The position numbers and the translations under genes were made by a program. A stretch of 64,000 nt of DNA from DATBSK01 sp964501785 (GTDB taxonomy: Bacteria; Actinomycetota; Acidimicrobiia; IMCC26256; PALSA-555), in NCBI GenBank assembly GCA_964501785.1, contig CAZCUD010000014.1, forward strand, positions 1-64,000. Direction: 5' to 3'. Below the pieces are notes generated by a model. That model was not told the origin of the DNA. It did no database searches and saw only the letters and a list, made by a program, of their open reading frames with translations. Positions 32,566-42,521 of this stretch are shown piece by piece (position 1 is the stretch's first letter; the number at the start of each line of letters is the position of its first letter).

Positions 32566-33582
32566 GTGCCACCGCTGCTGACCGGGGATTCGATCGCAGC
32601 CACGTTCGTCGATCTCGACGTCAGCGCGATCCACTGGATCGTCGCCCTGGGTCTCATCGCCGCGCTCCTCGCGATCGACCTGATCCTCCACCGAGGCGAG
32701 CACGAGCCGACGTTCAAGCGGGCGCTGACCGAGTCGGCCGCGTGGGTCGCCTGCGGGCTGCTCTTCGGCGTCGCGGTGCTCACCGTGTTCGGGGGGCAGG
32801 CGTTCGGCGAGTACATGAGCGGGTACGTCATCGAGAAGTCGCTCAGCGTCGACAACGTCTTCGTCTGGGCGATCATCTTCTCGACGTTCGCGATCCCGCT
32901 GCGCTACCAGCACCGAGTGCTCTTCTGGGGCATCTTCGGCGCGCTGGCGCTGCGCGCGGTCTTCATCTTCGCCGGCATCTCGCTGATCGAGCGCTTCTGG
33001 TGGCTGCTCGTCGCCTTCGGGCTGCTGCTCATCTACTCGGGCATCAAGGTGGTGCGCCACCGCGACGACGAGGGCCAGCACGGCCACGACCGTGCGGTGA
33101 AGCTCGTCGGCCGCATCATGCCCGTGCGCAAGGAGCTGGCCGGCCAGAAGTTCATCCTCAAGGAGGCCGGGAAGTGGGTCGCCACACCGCTGCTCGCGGC
33201 CCTCATCGTGGTCGAGATCACCGACGTCATCTTCGCGGTCGACAGCGTGCCCGCCATCCTCGCCGTGAGCCGTGAGCCGTTCATCGTGTTCACCTCGAAC
33301 GCGTTCGCCATCCTCGGCCTGCGGGCGATGTACTTCCTCCTCGGCGGGGCGCGCGAGAAGTTCCACTACCTGTCGCACGCGCTCGGGGCGATCCTCATCT
33401 TCGTGGGCATCAAGATGACGGTCTCGCGCTGGTACCACATGCCGACGTTGGCATCGCTCGCCGTGATCGTGCTGATCCTCGTCCTCGCGATCGTCTTCAG
33501 CATCAGGAAGGCCAAGCAGGAGGCCGCCCTCGCCGAGGACGCCAGCGAGGCCGGCAGTACGATGCCGACCACGGGCTCGTGA
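32566..33582 (+). CDS. TerC/Alx family membrane protein, probable manganese exporter
   Basis: A 338-residue integral membrane protein of the TerC family. KSLSVDNVFVWAIIFSTFAIP and VVEITDVIFAVDSVPAILAVS contain the acidic residues in membrane helices typical of the family, and FTSNAFAILGLRAMYFLL is also diagnostic. Eight to nine helices are visible. Family members (Alx, MeeF, MeeY) export Mn2+; the upstream yybP-ykoY riboswitch supports that role here. GTG start with GAGAGGA just upstream. Confidence 0.9.
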   Translation: MPPLLTGDSIAATFVDLDVSAIHWIVALGLIAALLAIDLILHRGEHEPTFKRALTESAAWVACGLLFGVAVLTVFGGQAFGEYMSGYVIEKSLSVDNVFVWAIIFSTFAIPLRYQHRVLFWGIFGALALRAVFIFAGISLIERFWWLLVAFGLLLIYSGIKVVRHRDDEGQHGHDRAVKLVGRIMPVRKELAGQKFILKEAGKWVATPLLAALIVVEITDVIFAVDSVPAILAVSREPFIVFTSNAFAILGLRAMYFLLGGAREKFHYLSHALGAILIFVGIKMTVSRWYHMPTLASLAVIVLILVLAIVFSIRKAKQEAALAEDASEAGSTMPTTGS

Positions 33583-33597
33583 TGCGAAAGGAGACCC

Positions 33598-34017
33598 GTG
33601 CAGCTCGGCCCGGCCGAGATCATCGTCGTCCTCGTCATCGCGCTGCTCGTGTTCGGTCCGACGCGCCTGCCCGAGGTGGGTCGCCAGGTCGGGCGCGCGA
33701 TGCGAGAGATCCGCAAGTTCCAGCACACGGTGAGTCGCGACGTGCGCGAGGTCTTCGACGCGGACGACGAGCCCCACGACGTCTCGCACGCGGCTGAGCC
33801 GCCGCCTTCGCTCCCACCCAAGGCGACGTCCGGCCCGACCGGGTCCGCGGCGAGCGAGGCTTCGAGCGACGCGCCGTCATCGACCACGGAGTCGGCGAGC
33901 GACGAGTCGTCGAGCGACGAGACCGCGAGCGCCGGTTCGTCGAGTGCCGGTTCGTCGAGCGCCGGTTCGTCGAGTGCCGGTTCGCCGCCGCCCGATGAGC
34001 AGCCGGACCGCACCTGA
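33598..34017 (+). CDS. tatA: Sec-independent translocase component TatA/TatB
   Basis: 139 residues: one N-terminal membrane helix (GPAEIIVVLVIALLVFGPTRLPEV), then the amphipathic helix with GRQVGRAMREIRKFQ, then a long disordered Ser/Ala/Glu-rich tail. The residue before the Gly-Pro hinge and the tail length leave TatA and TatB both possible; only one such gene is adjacent to tatC. The tail contains four copies of a 15-base repeat. GTG start with AAAGGAG before it. Confidence 0.88.
   Translation: MQLGPAEIIVVLVIALLVFGPTRLPEVGRQVGRAMREIRKFQHTVSRDVREVFDADDEPHDVSHAAEPPPSLPPKATSGPTGSAASEASSDAPSSTTESASDESSSDETASAGSSSAGSSSAGSSSAGSPPPDEQPDRT
33928..33987 (+). repeat. Four tandem 15-base repeats inside tatA
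   Basis: AGYGCCGGTTCGTCG repeats at 33928, 33943, 33958 and 33973, alternating C and T at the third base, and encodes S-A-G-S-S. The unit is a multiple of three, so copy-number change would only lengthen the tail. Confidence 0.9.
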
Positions 34018-34022
34018 CCGAC

Positions 34023-34751
34023 GTGGCCGCCAACGATCCCGAAGGCCGCATGACGGTCGTGGAGCACCTGTCGGAGCTCCGCCGCCGCCTCGTGATCTCG
34101 ATCGTCGCCGTCGTCGTGGGCGCGATCGTCTGCTACGTCTTCGCGCTCGACATCATCGGCTTCTTCCTCGACTACTACCGAGACGCGACCGACGGCCAGC
34201 GCAACGCGTTCATCTTCACCGGCCCGCTCGACGCGTTCGTCACGCGGCTGAAGGTCGCGACCTACGGCGGCATCGTGCTCGCGTTCCCGGTGTGGATGTG
34301 GCAGCTGTGGCGGTTCGTGACGCCGGGGCTCAACCCGAAGGAGAAGCGCTACGTCGTCCCCTTCGTGCTCGCCTCGATCGTGCTCTTCTGCATCGGGGCG
34401 TTCGTCGCGCTGCTGACGCTCCCACAGGCGCTCGACTTCCTCCTGGGCGTCGGGGGCGACGAGGTGGAGCCGCTGCTCACGGCCGACAAGTACATCGGGC
34501 TGGTGTCGGTGATGCTGCTGGCCTTCGGGCTCGCCTTCGAGTTCCCCGTGCTGCTCGTGTTCCTGCTGATCGCCCACGTGCTCACGACCGAACAGCTCGC
34601 GAAGTTCCGGCGCTGGGCGATCGTGCTCATCTTCGTGTTCGCCGCCGTGATCACGCCGAGTCAGGACCCGTACTCTCTGTTCTTCATGGCCCTGCCCATG
34701 TACCTGTTCTACGAGCTCAGCATCCTGATCGGAAAGGCGCTCCACCGATGA
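34023..34751 (+). CDS. tatC: Sec-independent translocase component TatC
   Basis: A 242-residue polytopic receptor of the Tat system with six membrane helices. The N-terminal MTVVEHLSELRRRLVISI is the signal-peptide-binding signature, and FTGPLDAFVTRLKVATYGGIVLAFPVWMWQLWRFVTPGL follows the family closely, split by the first periplasmic loop. GTG start 5 bases after tatA. The tatA-tatC-helY order is that of mycobacteria. Confidence 0.95.
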   Translation: MAANDPEGRMTVVEHLSELRRRLVISIVAVVVGAIVCYVFALDIIGFFLDYYRDATDGQRNAFIFTGPLDAFVTRLKVATYGGIVLAFPVWMWQLWRFVTPGLNPKEKRYVVPFVLASIVLFCIGAFVALLTLPQALDFLLGVGGDEVEPLLTADKYIGLVSVMLLAFGLAFEFPVLLVFLLIAHVLTTEQLAKFRRWAIVLIFVFAAVITPSQDPYSLFFMALPMYLFYELSILIGKALHR

Positions 34752-35035
34752 CGTCAGCGCGTCGCCCCACTCCCTACCGGCCGCGCCGTGATCGCCGTGA
34801 GGTCATCGTCGCCGTGTGTGCGGTCGCGGCGGTGCTCGTCGTCACCGCCGTGCTCCTGTTCGTCCTGAAGCCCGACGACGACGAGCCTGCGCCGCCCGTG
34901 GTGCCGACGACGCCGACGACGCTGCCCGGGACGACCGTGCCGGGGTCACCCGAGTCGACGGTGCCGGCCACTGCCGCGCCGCCCGTCACCGAGCCGGCCT
35001 CCACCCAGCCCGTCGAGACGCAGCCGGGCGGGTGA
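34748..35035 (+). CDS. Small membrane protein with Pro/Thr-rich outer tail
   Basis: 95 residues: a basic N-terminus (RRPTPYRPRRDRREV), one membrane helix (VIVAVCAVAAVLVVTAVLLFVL) and an exported low-complexity Pro/Thr/Val tail. It overlaps tatC (ATGA) and helY (GTGA). No domain recognised; mycobacteria also carry a membrane protein near helY, but I cannot claim homology. Confidence 0.7.
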   Translation: MTSARRPTPYRPRRDRREVIVAVCAVAAVLVVTAVLLFVLKPDDDEPAPPVVPTTPTTLPGTTVPGSPESTVPATAAPPVTEPASTQPVETQPGG

Positions 35036-37653
35036 GCGTTCGCGACGACTTCGAAGCTCGGCTCCCGTTCCCGCTCGACGACTTCCAGCGTCAGGCGCTC
35101 GACGCACTCGACGCGGGGCGGTCGGTCCTCGTCGCGGCACCGACGGGCTCGGGCAAGACGCTCGTCGCCGAGTACGCCATCGCGCGAGCGGTCGCAGCAG
35201 GGACGAAGGCGTTCTACACGACACCGCTGAAGGCGCTCTCGAACCAGAAGTTCGCCGACCTCGCATCGACGTACGGTCGAGACCGCGTCGGGCTGCTGAC
35301 GGGTGACAACTCCGTCAACGGGGAGGCCCCGATCGTCGTCATGACGACCGAGGTGCTGCGCAACATGATCTACGCGGGGTCGCCGACGCTCGACGACCTG
35401 CACGTCGTCGTGCTCGACGAGGTGCACTACCTGCAGGATCGCTACCGAGGCGCGGTGTGGGAAGAGGTGATCGTGCACCTCTCGCGCGACGTCGACCTGG
35501 TGTGCCTGTCCGCCACGGTCTCCAACGCGGAGGAGCTCGCCGCGTGGATCGAGACCGTGCGCGGCGCCACGACGCCCGTCATCGAGGAACGTCGACCGGT
35601 CGCCCTGCACCACCGCTACATGGCGGGCGAGAAGGATGCCGATCGGCTGCACCTGCTCCCGACGTTCGTGGGGGAGGGAGACGACCTGCGCCCCAACCCC
35701 GACGTGGCCCGGCTCGACCGGCGCACGGGGCGAGGACCCCGTGGCGCGTCGCGGGGCCCACGCCGGCTGCGCACGCCGTCGCGGATCGAGGTCGTCGAAC
35801 GGCTCGAGGCGGAGCAGCTCCTCCCCGCGATCGTCTTCGTGTTCAGTCGGGCCGGCTGCGAGCAGGCCGTGGAGCAGTGCCGGGCAGGCGGCGTCCGCCT
35901 CACGACCGGCGACGAGCGGGCCGAGATCCGTCGCATAGCGGAGGCGCACACGAGCCAGCTCGATCCCGACGACCTCGACGTGCTCCGCTACGACGCATGG
36001 CTGGCGGGGCTCGAGTCGGGCCTCGCGTCGCACCACGCCGGCATGGTGCCCCCCATGAAGGAGGCGGTGGAGGAGGCGTTCGCGGCCGGCCTGGTGAAGG
36101 TCGTGTTCGCGACCGAGACGCTGGCGCTGGGCATCAACATGCCGGCTCGCTCGGTGGTCATCGAGAAGCTCACGAAGTTCACCGGCGAGCGCCACGAGTT
36201 CCTCACGCCGGGGGAGTACACCCAGCTGACCGGGCGCGCCGGGCGGCGAGGCATCGACGCAGTGGGCTACGCGATCGTGCTCTGGAGCCCGTGGGTGCCG
36301 TTCGAGCAGGTGGCGGGGCTCGCGTCGCGCCGCACGGACGCGCTGCGCTCGTCGTTCCGGCCGACCTACAACATGGCCGTCAACCTCATCCGCCGCTATC
36401 CACCCGAGGCCGCGCATCGCCTCATCAACCTCTCGTTCGCGCAGTTCCATGCCGACCGTGACGTCGTGTCGCTGGAGCGTCAGCTGGAGCGGACGCGGGA
36501 GCAGCTGCGTCGACAGCGCGAGCTGGTGGGCGACGACCTCGAGCAGCTGACCGAGTACCGGAGGCTCTCCGACGAGCTCGACGCGCAGCGGCGGGGCGGA
36601 GGTCGCCGACAGCGGGTGGCGCGAGCGGTCGACGCGCTGCGGCCCGGCGACGTGGTGTGGCTCGGGCGTCGGGGCGGCAAGGTCGTCGTGCTGAGCCAGG
36701 AGCAGCGGCGCGGCGGTTCGCGCGTCCTCGCGCTCACGGCGTCGCGCCAGCTCCTGCGGATCGACGCGGACGACTTCGACGAGCCCCCCGGCGTGCTCGC
36801 CCGCATCGAGCTCCCGACGCCGTACGCGCCGCGCAGTCGACCGTTCCAGCGAGAGGTCGTCGAGACCCTGCGGCGCATGAAGGTCCGACGGGGCGACGCC
36901 CCCGAGCCGGACGATCCGGTGGCGAGGCTCGAAGCAGAGCTCGAGGCGCATCCGCTCGCCGGCATGTCCCCGCGTGATGCCCGCCTCCGGGCGGTGGGGA
37001 CGCTCGAGCGTCTCCAGCGCGACGAGGCGCGACTCGAGCGACGGGTGAAGAGCCGCACCGACAGCCTCGCCCGCCAGTTCGACCGGGTCTGTCGGGTGCT
37101 CGAGTCCTGGGGCTACGTCGACGGCTGGTCGCTGACGGCCGGTGGCGAGGCGCTGGCCGGGCTGTACACCGAGACCGACCTCCTGCTCGCCGAGTCGTTG
37201 CGGACCGGGCTGCTCGACGGGCTGAGCGCACCCGAGATCGCCGCCGTGGTCTCGTGCTTCACCTACGAGCGACGCGGACGTGACGACGAGGGGCCGACCG
37301 CCCCACCTCGGTGGCCGTCGGGCAAGGTGGCCGACGCTGCCCGTGCGATCGACGCCCTCTGGGCGGCGCTGGCGGGCAACGAGGACGATGCGGGGCTCCC
37401 GGAGACCCGCCAGCCCGACCCCGGATTCACCATGCACGCCTACGAATGGGCTCGGGGCGACGATCTGTCCTCCGTGCTCGACGACGACGAGCTGACCGGC
37501 GGCGACTTCGTGCGCCACGTCAAGCAGTGCATCGACCTGCTGCGCCAGGTCGGGGACGTCGCGTCCGACCCGTCGACGCGCCGAGCGGCGCGCGAAGCCG
37601 CGAGCGCCTGTCATCGAGGCGTCGTCGCCGCGGGCGGGGTCGCGGCCGCGTGA
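35032..37653 (+). CDS. helY: Ski2/Mtr4-like DEVH-box helicase
   Basis: 873 residues, in the size range of mycobacterial HelY. Motifs in order: Q-motif-like FPLDDFQRQALDAL, Walker A AAPTGSGKT, Ia TTPLKALSNQK, motif II VVLDEVHYLQDR, III SATVSN, IV ASHHAGM, V ETLALGINMPARSVV, VI QLTGRAGRRGIDAVG. A long helical C-terminal domain with DSHCT-like ending follows. Family members unwind structured RNA with 3'-5' polarity. GTG start inside a GTGA overlap. Confidence 0.9.
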   Translation: MSVRDDFEARLPFPLDDFQRQALDALDAGRSVLVAAPTGSGKTLVAEYAIARAVAAGTKAFYTTPLKALSNQKFADLASTYGRDRVGLLTGDNSVNGEAPIVVMTTEVLRNMIYAGSPTLDDLHVVVLDEVHYLQDRYRGAVWEEVIVHLSRDVDLVCLSATVSNAEELAAWIETVRGATTPVIEERRPVALHHRYMAGEKDADRLHLLPTFVGEGDDLRPNPDVARLDRRTGRGPRGASRGPRRLRTPSRIEVVERLEAEQLLPAIVFVFSRAGCEQAVEQCRAGGVRLTTGDERAEIRRIAEAHTSQLDPDDLDVLRYDAWLAGLESGLASHHAGMVPPMKEAVEEAFAAGLVKVVFATETLALGINMPARSVVIEKLTKFTGERHEFLTPGEYTQLTGRAGRRGIDAVGYAIVLWSPWVPFEQVAGLASRRTDALRSSFRPTYNMAVNLIRRYPPEAAHRLINLSFAQFHADRDVVSLERQLERTREQLRRQRELVGDDLEQLTEYRRLSDELDAQRRGGGRRQRVARAVDALRPGDVVWLGRRGGKVVVLSQEQRRGGSRVLALTASRQLLRIDADDFDEPPGVLARIELPTPYAPRSRPFQREVVETLRRMKVRRGDAPEPDDPVARLEAELEAHPLAGMSPRDARLRAVGTLERLQRDEARLERRVKSRTDSLARQFDRVCRVLESWGYVDGWSLTAGGEALAGLYTETDLLLAESLRTGLLDGLSAPEIAAVVSCFTYERRGRDDEGPTAPPRWPSGKVADAARAIDALWAALAGNEDDAGLPETRQPDPGFTMHAYEWARGDDLSSVLDDDELTGGDFVRHVKQCIDLLRQVGDVASDPSTRRAAREAASACHRGVVAAGGVAAA

Positions 37654-38315
37654 TCGAGCGAGGAGCCTCGTGGGGTCGTCCCACCGATCGGCCGGCCGAG
37701 ATCGTCGTCCGTGGCGGTGACGCCGACCTCGCGGATGCGGTGGGTGACCGCACGAGCGTGCGGATCGGCTTCGTGCCCGACGAGTCGAGCGACCTGGCGC
37801 GAGCGATCGGCATCGCGGGGCGGACGGCACCGGTCGGGGGCCCGAGCTTCGAGATGCCGGTCGACGTGATCGCGCTGTCGGGTGACGCCGACGGCGTCGT
37901 CGTCAACGCAGCCGTGCTCGGGACGCCGCCGGCCCGCCTCCGATGGACCAGCCTCGGCACGCCCGTCACCGTCCACGTCGACCGGCGCCGCGTGTTCGAG
38001 GGACGGGCGACCACGGTCGTGGTCGCGAACGGCGAGTACGTCGACGGCGCCGACGTCTTTCCCCGTGGCCATCCCGGCGACGGCCGGCTGGAGGTGCAGG
38101 TCTTCGCCCTGGCCCGCGGCGAACGGCGGGCGATGCGCGCCCGCCTGCCCCGGGGAGAGCACGTGCCGCACCCGCGGATCACCCAGGCGAGCGGTCGGAT
38201 CGTGGAGGTGCGGTCCCCGGCGCGGCTCCCCCTGCTGGCCGACCGGCGCCATCGGGGGGCCCCGGCCGCCCTGACCCTCGAGATCCGCTCGGGGATCCTC
38301 ACCGTCGTCCGATAG
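37650..38315 (+). CDS. Lipid-kinase-like protein lacking the catalytic domain
   Basis: A 221-residue protein coupled to helY by GTGA. The C-terminal half, TTVVVANGEYVDGADVFPRGHPGDGRLEVQVF and following, resembles the beta-sandwich domain of diacylglycerol/sphingosine kinases (YegS/DgkB). The N-terminal nucleotide-binding domain and its GGDGT motif are absent; instead there is an unrelated short alpha/beta region. It may therefore be a lipid-binding remnant rather than an active kinase (inference). Confidence 0.6.
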   Translation: MIERGASWGRPTDRPAEIVVRGGDADLADAVGDRTSVRIGFVPDESSDLARAIGIAGRTAPVGGPSFEMPVDVIALSGDADGVVVNAAVLGTPPARLRWTSLGTPVTVHVDRRRVFEGRATTVVVANGEYVDGADVFPRGHPGDGRLEVQVFALARGERRAMRARLPRGEHVPHPRITQASGRIVEVRSPARLPLLADRRHRGAPAALTLEIRSGILTVVR

Positions 38316-38434
38316 CCGGCGCCACGCCCGACGGGGGAGCGGGGCTCCGGGCCAGGTCCCCGGGAGCCGGGTGAGGCGTCGGTACCATCGGCAGCCCGGC
38401 GGGGATCGCCGGGAGGTACGACGATCGGATCGGG

Positions 38435-40057
<1,623 letters not shown>

Positions 40058-40484
40058 CCGCGATCTCCTGCGTCTTCGCAGGTCAGGCCGTCGTGAGGCG
40101 CTTGACACGCGGCGTCGGGTGGGGCGTACTGGTGGGCGCTCCAACGAGGTTCCGTCCTCGTCGCTCGGGCACCGGTCGGCACCGGTGCCGTGACCGGCGG
40201 TGGCGGTCGGCGGGGCGCGGGGCCCAGGAGACCCAGTAGAGAACGCCGCAATAACCCGTCTGCGGGGCAGACCGGGCCAGACGGCGGCCCCAACGGTCTC
40301 CTGGGCCCCATCCGCGCCCCGAGCGGGCCGGATCCCGGGTCCGGGGAATTCGCGAGCCCTTGCCGCCGTTCGCAAGCGCTCACGGGGTCGGGCGTTATGC
40401 TCCGCCCCCGAAAGTGGCCCGCCCACTCCGTCGGAACCGCCGGTGGGGTCGCCGGAGTCGTGGTGTCGTGCCACGGGAGCACCC
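40058..40484 (+). promoter_or_regulatory. 427-base leader region before the DUF4193 gene
   Basis: No credible coding frame. It holds a TTGACA element (40102-40107) with GTACTG-like -10 sequence about 18-20 bases downstream, a long-range inverted repeat (40212-40320, listed separately), a CCGGA-TCCCGGG-TCCGG hairpin (about 40329-40346), and GGGCGTTATGCTCC near 40390-40405 that may be a second -10. I see no tRNA or SRP RNA signature. Confidence 0.5.
40212..40320 (+). ncRNA. Candidate structured RNA or leader element upstream of DUF4193
   Basis: A perfect 15-base inverted repeat, GGGGCCCAGGAGACC (40219-40233) with GGTCTCCTGGGCCCC (40295-40309), is extended after a 4-base bulge by GGGGCGC (40212-40218) with GCGCCCC (40314-40320). 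The 61-base loop contains its own stem (GTCTGC-GGG-GCAGAC, with a competing CCGTCTG/CAGACGG pairing) around a short AT-richer segment. It lies about 100 bases after a TTGACA promoter on the plus strand and 165 bases before the DUF4193 start. I recognise no known RNA family. Confidence 0.5.
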
Positions 40485-40997
40485 ATGAGTGAAGAGACAT
40501 TCGAAGAAGAGGCATCGTTGGACGGCGACCTCGACGACGACCTCGGCGACGAGGAGCTCGAGGACGACCTCGACGACGACCTGGACGCCGACGACGACGA
40601 CGAGGCCATCGTCGAGATCGAGCTCGATCCGGAGCTCGACACCGACGAGGCGCCCGCGAGCGCGACCGGGCGCAGCGCGGAGGCACCGGCCAAGCCGGCG
40701 CGGGGCGATGACGAAGACGAGGAAGACGTCGTCGACCTCGACGAGGAGCTGCACCCCGACGACGTCGAGGTGCCGCTCGACGCGCTCCTGAAGGAGCGCA
40801 CCGCCGCGGCCACGCTGGAGGACGAAGAAGAGGAGATCGAGGAGGACGAGCCCGAGGGGGACGACCGGGGCGAGGGCGGTCCCAGCCGGATCGTGCCCCG
40901 CCGGCCCGGCGAGTTCCTCTGCTCGTCGTGCTTCCTCGTCCTGCCTCGGAACCAGCTCCAGGACGAGGAGCGGATGCTCTGCCGCGACTGCGCCTGA
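40485..40997 (+). CDS. DUF4193 family protein with long acidic N-terminal extension
   Basis: 170 residues. The C-terminus, IVPRRPGEFLCSSCFLVLPRNQL...CRDCA, is the DUF4193 signature: a zinc-ribbon-like pair CSSC/CRDC. Typical family members are about 100 residues; here some 130 residues of extremely acidic, low-complexity sequence (mostly Asp and Glu) precede it. The function is unknown; the acidic tail suggests binding to a basic partner or RNA-polymerase-like surface (speculation). The ATG is at 40485, preceded by CACGGGAG. Confidence 0.85.
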   Translation: MSEETFEEEASLDGDLDDDLGDEELEDDLDDDLDADDDDEAIVEIELDPELDTDEAPASATGRSAEAPAKPARGDDEDEEDVVDLDEELHPDDVEVPLDALLKERTAAATLEDEEEEIEEDEPEGDDRGEGGPSRIVPRRPGEFLCSSCFLVLPRNQLQDEERMLCRDCA

Positions 40998-42493
40998 GCG
41001 GGCACCTGCCCGCACCGGTCCTGGCGCTCCTCGCCGGCGTCCTCTCGGGGCTCGTCGTCGCGATCTCGTTCCCGCCCGTCGACGCCGGCCCGCTCGCGCT
41101 CGTCGGGCTCGTCCCCCTGCTCTGGGTCTGGCGGACGGCGGGGCCGGGCCGGGCGGCGCTCGCCGGCCTCGGGTTCGGGCTCGCGTTCTTCGCCGTGGTG
41201 CTGGAGTGGTCGCGCTACTTCGGCGCGGTCGCCATCGCGCCCCTGGTCCTCGCGGAGGCCGCGTTCGTCGCGGGGGCGGGCGCGCTCGTGGGCCTGTTCG
41301 TCCGGCGCGGCTATCGCTCGCCCTGGCTCGTGGCGGCGATCTGGGTCGTGGTCGAGGCACTGCGAGCCCGATTCCCGCTCGGCGGTCTGCCCTGGGGTGA
41401 GCTGGGCGTCGCACTCCACGACCAACCGTGGGCGCGGTCGCTCGCGTCGCTCGGCGGCGTCCCCCTCGTGTCGTTCGTGGTGGTCGCCGTCAACGGTCTG
41501 CTGCTCGAGCTGCTGTTGGCCGTTCGCGCGCGGCGTCACCGGGCGATCGCGCTCGCCGTCGGCGCGCTCGGAGCGACGGTCGTCCTCGTCGCCGTCGCCG
41601 ACGTCACGCGGTTCCAGCCCACCGCGACGGGGGAGGTGCGCTACGCGCTCCTCCAGGGCAACGACCAGAACCGGCAGCTGACGGCCGACGAGGTCGCGTC
41701 CGACTACCTGTTCCGAAAGCACCTCGATCTCGCGTCGGAGCTCGACGGTGACTACGACCTCATCGTGTTCCCGGAGTCCGCGCTCGAACGGGATCCGACG
41801 ACCAACCCCGACGTCCGGGATGCGCTGACCGCGATCGCGGCGGAGCACGACGCCACCGTGGTCGCCAACGCACGCGTCCCCACCGAGGACGGTGGGCTCT
41901 ACAACGCCAACGTCGCGTACTCGCCCGACGGAGAGGAGCAGGGCGTCTACGCGAAGCAGCACCTGGTGCCGTTCGGCGAGTACGTGCCGCTGCGCGACCA
42001 GCTGACCTTCATCGGGGAGCTCGACCAGATCCCCTACGACTACGAGCACGGTGACCGCAGGGTCATGTTCCGAGCCGGTGGTCACCCGCTCGGCAGCGTC
42101 ATCTGCTTCGAGTCGGCCTTCGCGCCACTCGTGAGCGACTACGTGCGCGACGGCGCGGAGATCCTGCTGGTCAGCACGAACAACCGCTCGTACCGCAGAT
42201 CCGGGCTCTCGGCGCAGCACGTGGCGCTGAGCCAGATGCGAGCCGCGGAGACCGGGCGCCCCGTGCTGCACGCGTCGATCTCGGGGATCTCGGCGGTGGT
42301 CGACCCCGACGGCGACGCGCACGACGTGACCGAGCTGTTCGTCAACGAGGTGACGGAAGGCACGATCACGACCACCACGGGCGACACCCTCTACGTCGCC
42401 ATCGGTGACTGGGTCCTCCTGCTGTCGGGCATCGCGCTCGTGGTGATGGCCCTGCTCGCGGTGCTGCGCCCCCGGCCTGCACCCGTAGACTGA
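40994..42493 (+). CDS. lnt: Apolipoprotein N-acyltransferase
   Basis: A polytopic enzyme that N-acylates lipoproteins. About six membrane helices (from APVLALLAGVLSGLVVAISF) are followed by the nitrilase domain with its triad: Glu in IVFPESALERD, Lys in VYAKQHLVPFGEYVP, Cys in GSVICFESAF, then one C-terminal helix. The start is unclear. In-frame GTG at 40928 would overlap DUF4193 by 70 bases; CTG at 40994 forms CTGA with its stop, copying the NTGA couplings seen elsewhere, and gives 499 residues, the family length. I list the CTG with reserve. Confidence 0.85.
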   Translation: MSGHLPAPVLALLAGVLSGLVVAISFPPVDAGPLALVGLVPLLWVWRTAGPGRAALAGLGFGLAFFAVVLEWSRYFGAVAIAPLVLAEAAFVAGAGALVGLFVRRGYRSPWLVAAIWVVVEALRARFPLGGLPWGELGVALHDQPWARSLASLGGVPLVSFVVVAVNGLLLELLLAVRARRHRAIALAVGALGATVVLVAVADVTRFQPTATGEVRYALLQGNDQNRQLTADEVASDYLFRKHLDLASELDGDYDLIVFPESALERDPTTNPDVRDALTAIAAEHDATVVANARVPTEDGGLYNANVAYSPDGEEQGVYAKQHLVPFGEYVPLRDQLTFIGELDQIPYDYEHGDRRVMFRAGGHPLGSVICFESAFAPLVSDYVRDGAEILLVSTNNRSYRRSGLSAQHVALSQMRAAETGRPVLHASISGISAVVDPDGDAHDVTELFVNEVTEGTITTTTGDTLYVAIGDWVLLLSGIALVVMALLAVLRPRPAPVD

Positions 42494-42521
42494 CCCTCTC
42501 GAAGCGGACCGAGGAGCGATC

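Noticed and set aside
40058..40484. tRNA, SRP RNA or tmRNA in the large gap
   Set aside because: No T-loop GGTTCGANTCC sequence, no SRP GGUCAGGUCCGGAAGGAAGCAG-like core and no tmRNA tag frame could be found.
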